Below are positions 24,037-31,465 of a stretch of DNA of 40,734 nt, in pieces. The notes beneath the pieces were generated by a model. The model saw only the letters and a program-made list of their open reading frames with translations, had not been told where the DNA came from and searched no databases. Source of the stretch: SG8-4 sp964598225 (GTDB lineage: Bacteria; Planctomycetota; Phycisphaerae; Sedimentisphaerales; Anaerobacaceae). The stretch's first letter is position 1, and each line of letters opens with the position of its first letter. The DNA is taken from NCBI GenBank assembly GCA_964598225.1, contig CAZRBG010000053.1, forward strand, positions 1 through 40,734. Reading direction: 5' to 3'. The translations under genes were made by a program, and so were the position numbers.

Positions 24037-24081
24037 GGGGCAATCCGACCGGTTAGCCGGATGGATTGCCCCGGTTTTTTT
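24037..24081 (+). terminator. Strong rho-independent terminator on the plus strand
   Basis: Perfect 10-bp stem GGGGCAATCC/GGATTGCCCC (24037-24046, 24063-24072) with an inner CCGG pair in the loop, followed by GG and seven T (24075-24081). It points away from a region with no recognised plus-strand gene. It also lies just past the 3' end of the minus-strand prepilin remnant. Confidence 0.8.
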
Positions 24082-24086
24082 AGTCG

Positions 24087-24258
24087 CTAATAGTCTTTGA
24101 AACTCCTCATCCATTCGGACCAGTCCATGAACAGGCCGTTCACGAAGCCGTCGTGACGATTCATGCAGAATCGCCGGCATCAATATCGCCAATAACAGTG
24201 CTATTATCGGGATCACTACAAGAAGCTCGATTAGCGTGAATCCTCTTGAATTACCCAT
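24087..24258 (-). pseudogene. Prepilin gene collapsed by internal deletions
   Basis: GAGGTG ribosome site and ATG at 24258 are intact, and the N-terminus GFTLIELLVVIPIIALLLAI is a type IV prepilin/pseudopilin signal (with Pro in place of the usual Ala). After LMPAI the frame shifts directly into FCMNRHDGFVNGLFMD and then WSEWMRSFKDY and TAG at 24087. The same pieces occur in the intact gene at 27918-28733 as YCLNRHDGFVNGILMD and WPEWMRQFKDY, separated there by far more sequence. So two deletions removed most of the middle; the first also broke the frame. Confidence 0.8.
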
Positions 24259-24330
24259 CACAGACACCTCACCACTCTTTCTTGTCGGCAACTATTATAT
24301 CAAAAATCCGATTTCCATACAAGTAACTGT

Positions 24331-24624
24331 TCATGCCGAAAGACGAGCAATTCTCTTTGTAGAAAATGTAATGAGGCCGGTCGTATGGCTGAGATCCTCC
24401 CCGCCCCAGTCCTCGCCGAAATCGTCGATAAACACGATACGCCGAGCAGGATGCTTGATCTCGCGCAGGTTCCTGACAACGGGGCCGCCGTCGAAGCTCC
24501 CGCCGTTCATCGAGTGCGAGCAACTGTAGGTTCGCATCTCGTAGCTCTTGGCTACCGGACAGCGGCACACCTGCACTTTCTTGATATTCCCGACACACTG
24601 TCGCCTGAGATCATCATAACAGAA
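24331..24624 (-). pseudogene. 5'-truncated, frameshifted second prepilin remnant
   Basis: Minus-strand open stretch from just after a TGA at 24625: DDLRRQCVGNIKKVQVCRCP, EMRTYSCSHSMNGG, REIKHPARRIVFIDDFGEDW, typical of the C-terminal half of planctomycete prepilin-like proteins (CP...RTYS...RIVFIDD). The N-terminal signal and first 100 or so residues are missing. Near the end the family block YDRPHY is found one frame over, so a frameshift also occurred. It lies directly upstream of the other prepilin remnant. Confidence 0.6.
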
Positions 24625-24682
24625 TCAGGGCATGCGGTCCAACGTTCGTGAGTGGGAATTCGAGGAAGAAATCAAAAAAGTT

Positions 24683-24711
24683 CTTACATTCTGATTAGCA
24701 TCTTCTATAAT
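24683..24711 (+). promoter_or_regulatory. Predicted promoter of the conserved unknown gene
   Basis: CTTACA (24683-24688), 17-base spacer, TATAAT (24706-24711), about 40 bases before the start codon. Confidence 0.45.
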
Positions 24712-24750
24712 AATTCATTATAAGTGAAAACATTGTCAAGGAGTTGTAAA

Positions 24751-25515
24751 ATGGATACTCACCTTTATCTTCTCGTGTTTCCGGAGTCTCTGGTCGTATC
24801 GATGCTGGGTCCGGCGGAATTCGGCGCTTACCTTGCCACCGGAACGAAGAAGCGCGCAAGAGAGCAGGCCATGTACTTCGAGTTGGATAGTGGATTCGAG
24901 AGCGACTACTTTGACCTGGAAAAGGCCAAGAAAGCTTGCGTCCCACACGAAGACGGCCGGCCGAAACACTCCGTCTATGTCTCGACGTATCGGGTATTGG
25001 AGCACGTTCCTTTGAGCACCATGGGAGACCTCTGGCTCACTACCCGCGACGGCCGCGGGCTGGCGTTACGGCAATCACAGCCGCCGGAACAATATGAAGG
25101 CCAGTACCATCTGTACCAGGAGCTATGCCCGGTCCATCCGTTGATAGCAAGCCGCATGGACGCAAGAGATTTCTGTCTTTCCATCACCAATCCTGAGGTG
25201 ACGGTGTCCGTGCCCAGAATTTGCTTCGTTGAGTTGGACCTGGCCGACCTGGCCGATGATCCTTCGACCGGAAATGCGAGAAATCTGCCCTACAGTAACG
25301 TCCAGCATATCAGAGATTGCCTCGTTGAGCTTGCGACAAGAGACAAAACGACAAAGACGGTTAACCGCATCCAGAACGAATACATTCCATACCGATGCGT
25401 GAAAGAAGGATTCTTTGTAGGCGATCAGACAGGCCTGCTCCACTATCCCTTCCCTTCCGCCGAGGAGATGGAAAAAGACCATCATTACTGGTGGCGATCG
25501 GCAGAGCTTAGCTGA
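24751..25515 (+). CDS. Uncharacterised 254-residue protein
   Basis: No family recognised. 254 residues from the ATG at 24751, chosen because AGGAG lies 8 bases upstream; the frame also opens at 24724 without such a site. It begins MDTHLYLLVFPESLVVSMLG and has no signal peptide, no membrane segment and no obvious catalytic motif. Visible features are a mixed acidic/basic composition, a YRVLEHVPLSTMGDLW block, a Pro/Gln-rich SQPPEQYEGQYHLYQE stretch, and a C-terminus rich in aromatic and His residues (KDHHYWW). Codon use and base composition match neighbours and an own promoter is present, so it is very likely a real gene. It is convergent with tex. Confidence 0.8.
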   Translation: MDTHLYLLVFPESLVVSMLGPAEFGAYLATGTKKRAREQAMYFELDSGFESDYFDLEKAKKACVPHEDGRPKHSVYVSTYRVLEHVPLSTMGDLWLTTRDGRGLALRQSQPPEQYEGQYHLYQELCPVHPLIASRMDARDFCLSITNPEVTVSVPRICFVELDLADLADDPSTGNARNLPYSNVQHIRDCLVELATRDKTTKTVNRIQNEYIPYRCVKEGFFVGDQTGLLHYPFPSAEEMEKDHHYWWRSAELS

Positions 25516-25661
25516 GAAGCTGAACGGGACAGAATGCTCCGAGGGCTAAGGCCGAGCAAGCGCTGCTCCGGACGTCAGATTAACGCTGTTATCTACTGCG
25601 GCGAGGCGTGTACAGTTGATTGTATGTGTTTAGCAAAGCCTTTAATTTACGACCAGCCCAT

Positions 25662-27794
25662 TTAACTCTTCATCGACAGACTTATTCGCTTCCTCGCAAT
25701 ATCAACGTCGAGAACCGTGACCATCACCTTCTGTTGTACCTTCACAATTTCGCCCGGGTCCTTGACGTAGCGGTCCGCCAATTGGCTGATGTGGACGAGG
25801 CCGTCCTGGTGAACGCCGACGTCCACGAACGCCCCGAATGCGGCAACGTTAGTGACGATACCCGGCAATCTCATGCCGACTTCGACGTCTTCAATCTTCT
25901 CGACACCGTCGGCGAAGCTAAAGACCTCGAATTGCTTTCGCGGATCCCTTCCCGGCTTGGCCAGTTCCTGCATTATGTCTTTCAGCGTAGGTAAACCCAC
26001 GGCCTCGGTGACGTAGTCTTCCAGCCTGATTTTCGCTCGCAGTGATCCGTCGCTCATCAACTGCGATACTGAGCCGCCTGCGTCGGCGGCCATCGAATCG
26101 ACAATGTGGTAACTTTCCGGATGAACTGCGCTGGCGTCGAGTGGATTTGAGGCATCGCGTATTCTCAGAAAACCCGCCGCCTGCTCGAAGGCTTTTGCCC
26201 CCAGTCGCGGCACCTTCTTCAACTGCTGCCGCGATTCGAAGGGGCCGTTTTCACTTCGGTACTTCACTATGTTCTGAGCCAATTGCGGCCCAAGCCCGGA
26301 AACATACGTCAGCAACTGCTTGCTGGCAGTGTTGACTTCGACTCCTACACTATTTACACAACTGGTCACGACGTCGTCGAGACTCTGCTTGAGCATAGAC
26401 TGGTCCACATCGTGTTGATACTGACCGACGCCGATCGACTTGGGATCGATCTTCACCAGTTCGGCCAGCGGATCCATGAGCCTGCGACCGATGGAAACTG
26501 CGCCGCGAACAGTCACATCCTGATCGGGAAACTCCTCTCGGGCCACTTTCGATGCCGAGTAAACCGAGGCGCCGCTCTCATTTACCATCACCACGGGGAT
26601 TTTCCCATCAAGCTTGATGCTCCTGATAAACGACTCGGTCTCGCGGCTTGCGGTGCCGTTGCCTATCGCTACTGCTTCGATGCCGTACTGCTCGCACAGA
26701 GATTCTATCTTCAAAGCGCCGGATGCAGCCATCCTATCACCCTGATGCGGATAGACAACGTCCGAACATTTCAACTGCCCCTGCCGGTCGAGGCAGACGA
26801 CCTTGCAGCCCGTACGAAATCCGGGATCGATCGCCAACACGTTCTTGCCACCCAGCGGCGGGGCAAGCAACAATTCTCGCAGATTATCGGCGAAGACTTT
26901 GATAGCTTCCCCGTCGGCCCGTTCTTTAGTCGCGGCGAGAACTTCCGTTTCCATCGAGGGTGACAGAAGCCTCTTGTACCCGTCGTGAACGGCTTCTTTC
27001 ACCTGTTTCGAGCAGGCCGAGTGTCCTTTGACGAACAATTCCTCGAGTATTCGCAAAGCCTGCTCTTCAGGCGCATTTACCTGTAATTTCAGAAAACCTT
27101 CCTTAGCACCTCTGCGCATAGCGAGAATCCTGTGCGACGGCGCTTTGGCAACCGGTTCGGTCCAGTCGAAGTAGTCCTGATACTTGCTGCCTTCCTCCTG
27201 CTTGCCCTTGACCACGCTGGTCCGGAACGCCCCTTGCTGGAAAAACAAACGGCGCATTCTGCCGCGAGTCTTCTGATCCTCGTTGATCCACTCGGCGATG
27301 ATATCCCTGGCGCCGGCCAGCGCTTCTTCAACAGACCCCACTCCCTTGCTTTCATAGATGAAAGCAAGGGCCTCTGCCGCCGGATCGGCAGCTCGATCCT
27401 GAGCAAGAATCAATTCGGCCAGAGGTTCGAGCCCCTTCTCTTTTGCAATCGTCGCCCGCGTTCTCCTTTTCGGCCTGAACGGCAGATAGATATCCTCCAG
27501 GACGGTCATCGTCTCAGCCTGCGTGATCCGCTTTTTGAGTTCGTCGGTGAGCAGCTCGCGCTCTTCGAGAGATTTGATTATCGCTTCGCGCCTGTCGTCA
27601 AGCTCCTTCAACTGGTTCAATCTATCCCGGACTGCCGTGACCGCAACCTCGTCCAGGCTTCCGGTCGCCTCCTTGCGATAACGAGAGATGAACGGCACGG
27701 TCGCCCCGCCATCGAGCAGTTCTGCCGTCGCGGCCACCTGGTTCGGTTTCAGCGACAACTCCGAGGAAATCTTTGCGATGTGTGTCTGATTCAA
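25662..27794 (-). CDS. tex: Tex-type RNA-binding transcription accessory protein
   Basis: 710 residues. The Tex N-terminal helical domain (LKPNQVAATAELLDGGATVP, PFISRYRKEATGSLDE) leads to a YqgF/RNase H-like domain (about 320-440, NVLAIDPGFRTGCKVV). A helix-hairpin-helix region (about 495-560, 'LTYVSGLGPQLAQNIVKYR') follows, and a C-terminal S1 RNA-binding domain (about 635-708, GMRLPGIVTNVAAFGAFVDV, DGLVHISQLADRYV). By family, Tex binds nucleic acid and acts with RNA polymerase in transcription and tolerance of stalled complexes. The start is TTG at 27794, the first possible codon in the frame, with GGAG 9 bases upstream. Length is about 60 residues below E. coli YhgF, mainly at the C-terminus. 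It lies 123 bases downstream of a prepilin gene on the same strand. Confidence 0.95.
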   Translation of the reverse strand: MNQTHIAKISSELSLKPNQVAATAELLDGGATVPFISRYRKEATGSLDEVAVTAVRDRLNQLKELDDRREAIIKSLEERELLTDELKKRITQAETMTVLEDIYLPFRPKRRTRATIAKEKGLEPLAELILAQDRAADPAAEALAFIYESKGVGSVEEALAGARDIIAEWINEDQKTRGRMRRLFFQQGAFRTSVVKGKQEEGSKYQDYFDWTEPVAKAPSHRILAMRRGAKEGFLKLQVNAPEEQALRILEELFVKGHSACSKQVKEAVHDGYKRLLSPSMETEVLAATKERADGEAIKVFADNLRELLLAPPLGGKNVLAIDPGFRTGCKVVCLDRQGQLKCSDVVYPHQGDRMAASGALKIESLCEQYGIEAVAIGNGTASRETESFIRSIKLDGKIPVVMVNESGASVYSASKVAREEFPDQDVTVRGAVSIGRRLMDPLAELVKIDPKSIGVGQYQHDVDQSMLKQSLDDVVTSCVNSVGVEVNTASKQLLTYVSGLGPQLAQNIVKYRSENGPFESRQQLKKVPRLGAKAFEQAAGFLRIRDASNPLDASAVHPESYHIVDSMAADAGGSVSQLMSDGSLRAKIRLEDYVTEAVGLPTLKDIMQELAKPGRDPRKQFEVFSFADGVEKIEDVEVGMRLPGIVTNVAAFGAFVDVGVHQDGLVHISQLADRYVKDPGEIVKVQQKVMVTVLDVDIARKRISLSMKS

Positions 27795-27849
27795 TACGAT
27801 GAGCTCCGTCCCACTTCGATTCCAATAACGTGGTTAATAACTCTGTAAT

Positions 27850-27914
27850 CGTGCTGCGTTCTGCGTGCTTCGCGGTCCTATAGACGCTTGACGGAGAACG
27901 CAGAACGCAGCACG
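27850..27914. repeat. 17-bp perfect inverted repeat between prepilin and tex
   Basis: Arms CGTGCTGCGTTCTGCGT (27850-27866) and its exact complement (27898-27914), with a 31-base spacer. The right arm ends four bases before the prepilin stop. It could act as a transcription terminator for the prepilin gene or be a mobile repeat. Confidence 0.75.
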
Positions 27915-27917
27915 AGA

Positions 27918-28733
27918 TTAGTAATCTTTGAACTGTCTCATCCACTCCGGCCAATCTTCGGGCAGCACACCGCCGGCTTTCGTCCGGGGGCCCGCGGTGT
28001 TGTACTTGCGATGCCACTTGAAAACCCACAATTCTTTGAGGCCGATTTTCCTGCCGGAAAAGTCCATAAGGATCCCGTTGACAAAGCCGTCGTGCCGGTT
28101 CAGGCAGTAACGCAGCATCCGCCCGCCACCGCCCTCGGCCCAGCCCTGGCCGTCATATTCCGGAGGAGGATCCATCGAGTCCACGACGCCATTATAGCGC
28201 TGGGACCCCAGAAACAAGGGCACGTACGCGGCGCCGGAAACGTTCGGCCCTCGCCAGTACCAGCTTGCCTCGCCTCGCGGTTCCCGTCCCGCCGGCGCAT
28301 CGACAATATAACCGTTGCTGCCGTAACTGCCTTTTATCTGCTTCTCCCAGTGAGGCTGGTTCATGTAGCCCCAGGCCATAGTCACACCGACATCAGTTCC
28401 CTCGGTTCCGGAATTGACTCCATACTCGTCAATCCACGGCTTGGTCGCATTAGGACAACACGTGAATTCATCATCCCACTTGTAGTAATCGCCCAGCGCG
28501 CTTACCCAGCGATTGGGAGGCTGGGCCGTGTGTCCCTGCATGAATCGGCCGTCGTAGTCTTCGGCGTACATCGCGAAGTACAAACCCCATTGATTGAGCC
28601 TGCTAAGACATGCAACACTTCTTCCCTGTCTCCTCACCCGCTGCAGCGCCGGCATCAATATCGCCAGCAGCAACGCTATAATCGCGATAACCACAAGAAG
28701 CTCTATTAGGGTAAAACCCTTTTGCCTGCACAT
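27918..28733 (-). CDS. Prepilin-type N-terminal cleavage/methylation domain protein
   Basis: 271 residues. MCRQKGFTLIELLVVIAIIA is a type IV prepilin/pseudopilin signal: short basic leader, Gly cleavage site, Phe at +1 and Glu at +5. A hydrophobic helix then a globular domain of the planctomycete H-X9-DG type follow, with repeated aromatic and Gly-rich segments and four scattered Cys. By family such proteins are processed by PilD, are inserted in the inner membrane and may form pseudopili or stay as anchored surface proteins; planctomycetes carry dozens. No pilus or secretion genes are near. GAGG precedes the ATG by 9 bases. Its last residues (WPEWMRQFKDY) match the collapsed copy at 24087. 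Confidence 0.9.
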   Translation of the reverse strand: MCRQKGFTLIELLVVIAIIALLLAILMPALQRVRRQGRSVACLSRLNQWGLYFAMYAEDYDGRFMQGHTAQPPNRWVSALGDYYKWDDEFTCCPNATKPWIDEYGVNSGTEGTDVGVTMAWGYMNQPHWEKQIKGSYGSNGYIVDAPAGREPRGEASWYWRGPNVSGAAYVPLFLGSQRYNGVVDSMDPPPEYDGQGWAEGGGGRMLRYCLNRHDGFVNGILMDFSGRKIGLKELWVFKWHRKYNTAGPRTKAGGVLPEDWPEWMRQFKDY

Positions 28734-28744
28734 AACAATACCTC

Positions 28745-28850
28745 ACATTGGTTATTAGTGATTGGTGACTAGGTCGCCGTCCCTACCGATGGCCTAGCCG
28801 CTACCATTAACCAATCACCAGTTACCAGTAATCAGTTACCAGACCTATTT
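28745..28850. repeat. Degenerate GTGATTGGT/ATCACCAGT repeats
   Basis: Both orientations of a GTGATTGG core occur: TTAGTGATTGGTGACTAG on the left and CCAATCACCAGTTACCAG with ATCAGTTACCAG on the right. The stretch separates divergent prepilin and oxidoreductase genes and holds no coding potential. Confidence 0.5.
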
Positions 28851-28889
28851 ATACATCTTCTTAAGCCGCAAATCAACGAAAATCCGCGA

Positions 28890-28931
28890 GTTTTGCTTGA
28901 CGATGGAGAGGCGAGCTTTGTCAAGCAAAAC
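28890..28931. repeat. 12-bp perfect inverted repeat upstream of the oxidoreductase promoter
   Basis: GTTTTGCTTGAC (28890-28901) and GTCAAGCAAAAC (28920-28931) with an 18-base spacer, 17 bases before the predicted -35. It could be a regulator site or a cruciform; no regulator gene is adjacent. Confidence 0.6.
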
Positions 28932-28948
28932 CTACGGAACAAAAAGCG

Positions 28949-28977
28949 TTGCCGCGTCGTCTAAGCACGGCTATAAT
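28949..28977 (+). promoter_or_regulatory. Predicted promoter of the oxidoreductase-deacetylase pair
   Basis: TTGCCG (28949-28954), 17-base spacer, TATAAT (28972-28977), about 50 bases before the start codon. Confidence 0.6.
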
Positions 28978-29025
28978 ATGCATCAATTACGACTGTATAT
29001 CATCAGCTTCTTTAGGAACACAAAC

Positions 29026-30465
29026 ATGAAAAGTTACAGACAAACCGATGATTCGAATACTGCAAACCTTTCCCGTCGCGATTTTCTCGGCGGTGCTGTT
29101 GCGGCTACAGCCGCATTTACAGTGATCCCACGCCACGTACTCGGACGGGCGGGGCATACTCCGCCGAGCGAAATGGTAAACGTTGCTGTCATAGGCACCG
29201 GCGGGCAGGGCACGCACAACATAAAGGCGCTTTTCGGTCAGTCGGACGCCAGGATAATCGCGATTTGCGACGTGAACGAAGAATCCGATTACAGCCGATT
29301 CTACTATGGCGGCACGGCGGGCCGAGGCCCGGCCCTGAAGCTGATCGAAAAACGCTATGCCGACCGCACCGCCGGTAATTACAAAGGCTGCGCATCATAC
29401 ATCGACTTTCGCAGGATGTTCGACAAAGAAAAAGCCATCGACGCAGTACTGGTGGCCACTCCCGATCACGTACACGCGGTCGCGACGATGGCGGCGATCG
29501 AACGCGGCAAGCACGTCTACTGCGAAAAACCCCTGACGCACTCGATCCATGAAGCACGCAGGGTAACCGAAGCGGCTCGCGAGGCGAAAGTCGCAACACA
29601 AATGGGTAACCATGGCCACAGCGGAGAGGGTATCCGCCTTACCGTCGAATGGATAAGGGACGGTGCAATCGGCGACGTTCGAGAGGTGCATTCCTGGAGC
29701 CACACGGGCCGTGGCTGGGCCGGCGGCAGAACTTCCAGACCCAAAGAAACGCCGCCCGTACCGGCAGGACTGGATTGGGACCTCTGGCTCGGGCCGGCTA
29801 AGCACAGGCCCTACCACCCGGCTTATGCGCCGTACAACTGGCGGGGCTGGTGGGACTTCGGAACCGGGGCGAACGGCGACATGGCGTGTCACAATATGGA
29901 CCCGGCCTTCTGGGCGCTGGACCTGGGCCACCCGCTCGCCGTCGAAGCCACTTCATCGGGGATAAACCCAGAAACTACCCCGCTTCAATCAACCATTCGC
30001 TATCATTACGGCCCTCGCGGCAATATGCCGCCGGTCGACGTCGTCTGGTATGGAGGCGGACTGATGCCGCCCCCACCGGAGGAACTGGAGCCGGGCCGGA
30101 AACTGACCGGCGGCGGAAACGGAATCCTCTTCGTGGGTGACAAGGGCAAGATCATGTGTCCCGGCTGGGGCGGAAATCCGCGCATAATCCCGGAGAGTAA
30201 GATGAGGGCTTATGAAACGCCGCCCCGGACACTTCCCAGATCCAACGGCCATCACAGGGACTGGCTTGACGCATGCAAAGGAGGCAAGCCGGCAAGCTCG
30301 AACTTCGATTACGCCGGGCTTATGACCGAGGTGGTCCTGCTGGGCAACGTAGCATTGCGGACAGGCAAGAAGCTGGCATGGGACGGAGCAAACATGAAAG
30401 CGACCAACGCTCCCGAAGCAGATCAATACATCAGCCCGGAATATCATAACGGCTGGACGCTATGA
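29026..30465 (+). CDS. Tat-exported Gfo/Idh/MocA-family oxidoreductase
   Basis: 479 residues. A Tat signal (SRRDFLGGAVAATAAF, about 16-31) precedes a Rossmann domain with VAVIGTGGQGTHNI (nucleotide loop) and ICDVNE, then VATPDHVHAV and CEKPLTH, the family's catalytic Lys motif. The C-terminal alpha/beta domain includes GRGWAGG, WRGWWDFGTGANGDMACHNMD and YHPAYAPYNW. By family it oxidises or reduces sugar hydroxyls with tightly bound NAD(P); exported members in planctomycetes act on glycans or free sugars in the periplasm. Start at 29026 is set by AGGA 8 bases upstream and by the Tat signal; the frame opens further upstream across the promoter. The deacetylase gene follows closely. Confidence 0.92.
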   Translation: MKSYRQTDDSNTANLSRRDFLGGAVAATAAFTVIPRHVLGRAGHTPPSEMVNVAVIGTGGQGTHNIKALFGQSDARIIAICDVNEESDYSRFYYGGTAGRGPALKLIEKRYADRTAGNYKGCASYIDFRRMFDKEKAIDAVLVATPDHVHAVATMAAIERGKHVYCEKPLTHSIHEARRVTEAAREAKVATQMGNHGHSGEGIRLTVEWIRDGAIGDVREVHSWSHTGRGWAGGRTSRPKETPPVPAGLDWDLWLGPAKHRPYHPAYAPYNWRGWWDFGTGANGDMACHNMDPAFWALDLGHPLAVEATSSGINPETTPLQSTIRYHYGPRGNMPPVDVVWYGGGLMPPPPEELEPGRKLTGGGNGILFVGDKGKIMCPGWGGNPRIIPESKMRAYETPPRTLPRSNGHHRDWLDACKGGKPASSNFDYAGLMTEVVLLGNVALRTGKKLAWDGANMKATNAPEADQYISPEYHNGWTL

Positions 30466-30497
30466 CGAATGGGTCCCAGGTTATCAGGAGATCACCG

Positions 30498-31397
30498 ATG
30501 AGAATTGCTATTTCTTTTGTTATCGCAGCGTGCTGCAGCACCATCATTCTTCAAATGGGCTGCTTGCGAATCTCGCCGAAATCAAGTGCTCTGCCCCCGC
30601 TGGAAAACCGCGAAGATTTTCAATGGCCCGAGGGAAAACGTGCCGCGATCAGTCTGACGTTCGACGACGCCCGGCACACACAGATCACCAACGGCATACC
30701 GCTGCTGAACGAATACGGCGTCAAGGCCACTTTCTATGTTTCACCCGGCAGATTGACCGGTTTAGCCGGCTCGCAACCGGCCGTTCAGGGCGCGGAAGCC
30801 CTCGACACCCTGGCCGCGTGGAGAGCCGCCGTGGCTAACGGCCACGAGATCGGCAACCACACGCTGAACCACCCGTGTTCCGGCAATTTCTCCTTCATAC
30901 ATGAAGACAGGGCATTGGAAAATTATACGCTCGAGAGAATGCGCGACGAGTTTCTCGAATCGAACGCCGCGATCAAAAGCATGCTCGGCGTCACGCCCGT
31001 CTCGTTTGCTTATCCCTGCGGGCAAAAATACGTCGGACGCGGCACAAGCCTCAGGAGCTACGTGCCATTAGTGGCCGAGCACTTTCTCTCCGGGCGCGGC
31101 TGGATGGATGAGTGGGCCAATGACCCGGCTTATTGCGATACGGCGCAACTGATGGGGATGGAGCTGGACGGCAAGAGCTTCGAGCAGGTCAAACAGATTA
31201 TCGACAGAACTCTCGCCGACGGCGGCTGGCTCGTCTTCGCCGGTCACGAGATAGCCGAAGAAGGCCGACAGACAACGCGAATGGCGACTCTCAGGGCACT
31301 TTGCGAATACGCTCAGGACCCCGCCAACGGCATCTGGCTCGACACCGTCGAGGCCGTCACGCACCACATCCGAAAACAACGCGCCGGCAGTTCGTAG
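30498..31397 (+). CDS. Exported polysaccharide deacetylase (NodB domain)
   Basis: 299 residues from ATG 30498, which has AGGAG 8 bases upstream. An in-frame ATG at 30462 overlaps the previous stop (ATGA) but lacks a ribosome site. A signal peptide (about 1-24, ending near MGC) may be a weak lipobox. The NodB barrel shows motif 1 as SLTFDDA, motif 2 as HEIGNHTLNHP (two metal His) and motif 3 as AYPCG. By family it removes N- or O-acetyl groups from chitin-, peptidoglycan- or xylan-like polymers using a divalent metal. It is co-transcribed with the oxidoreductase upstream. The stop codon lies in one arm of a palindromic repeat. Confidence 0.9.
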   Translation: MRIAISFVIAACCSTIILQMGCLRISPKSSALPPLENREDFQWPEGKRAAISLTFDDARHTQITNGIPLLNEYGVKATFYVSPGRLTGLAGSQPAVQGAEALDTLAAWRAAVANGHEIGNHTLNHPCSGNFSFIHEDRALENYTLERMRDEFLESNAAIKSMLGVTPVSFAYPCGQKYVGRGTSLRSYVPLVAEHFLSGRGWMDEWANDPAYCDTAQLMGMELDGKSFEQVKQIIDRTLADGGWLVFAGHEIAEEGRQTTRMATLRALCEYAQDPANGIWLDTVEAVTHHIRKQRAGSS

Positions 31398-31465
31398 TGT
31401 GCCCGTAAGGGCTTGGCCATCCTGCGGGGGGCATTAGTAAAGACGCGTTACGGCGTCACTACGAA
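31391..31465. repeat. Nested palindromes joining two convergent gene ends
   Basis: Outer arms TTCGTAGTG (31391-31399) and CACTACGAA (31457-31465) are exact complements. Each contains the TAG stop of the gene entering it. Inside lie two hairpins, GCCCGTAAGGGC and GACGCGTTACGGCGTC. Likely a bidirectional terminator built from two repeat units. Confidence 0.75.

Noticed and set aside
23460..24043. Minus-strand frames of 60-90 codons in the gene-poor region
   Set aside because: Composition is unlike neighbouring genes, ribosome sites are lacking, and no domain or signal is recognisable.
28745..28850. Possible CRISPR-like direct repeats
   Set aside because: The repeats are short, degenerate, in both orientations and have no regular spacers or cas genes.
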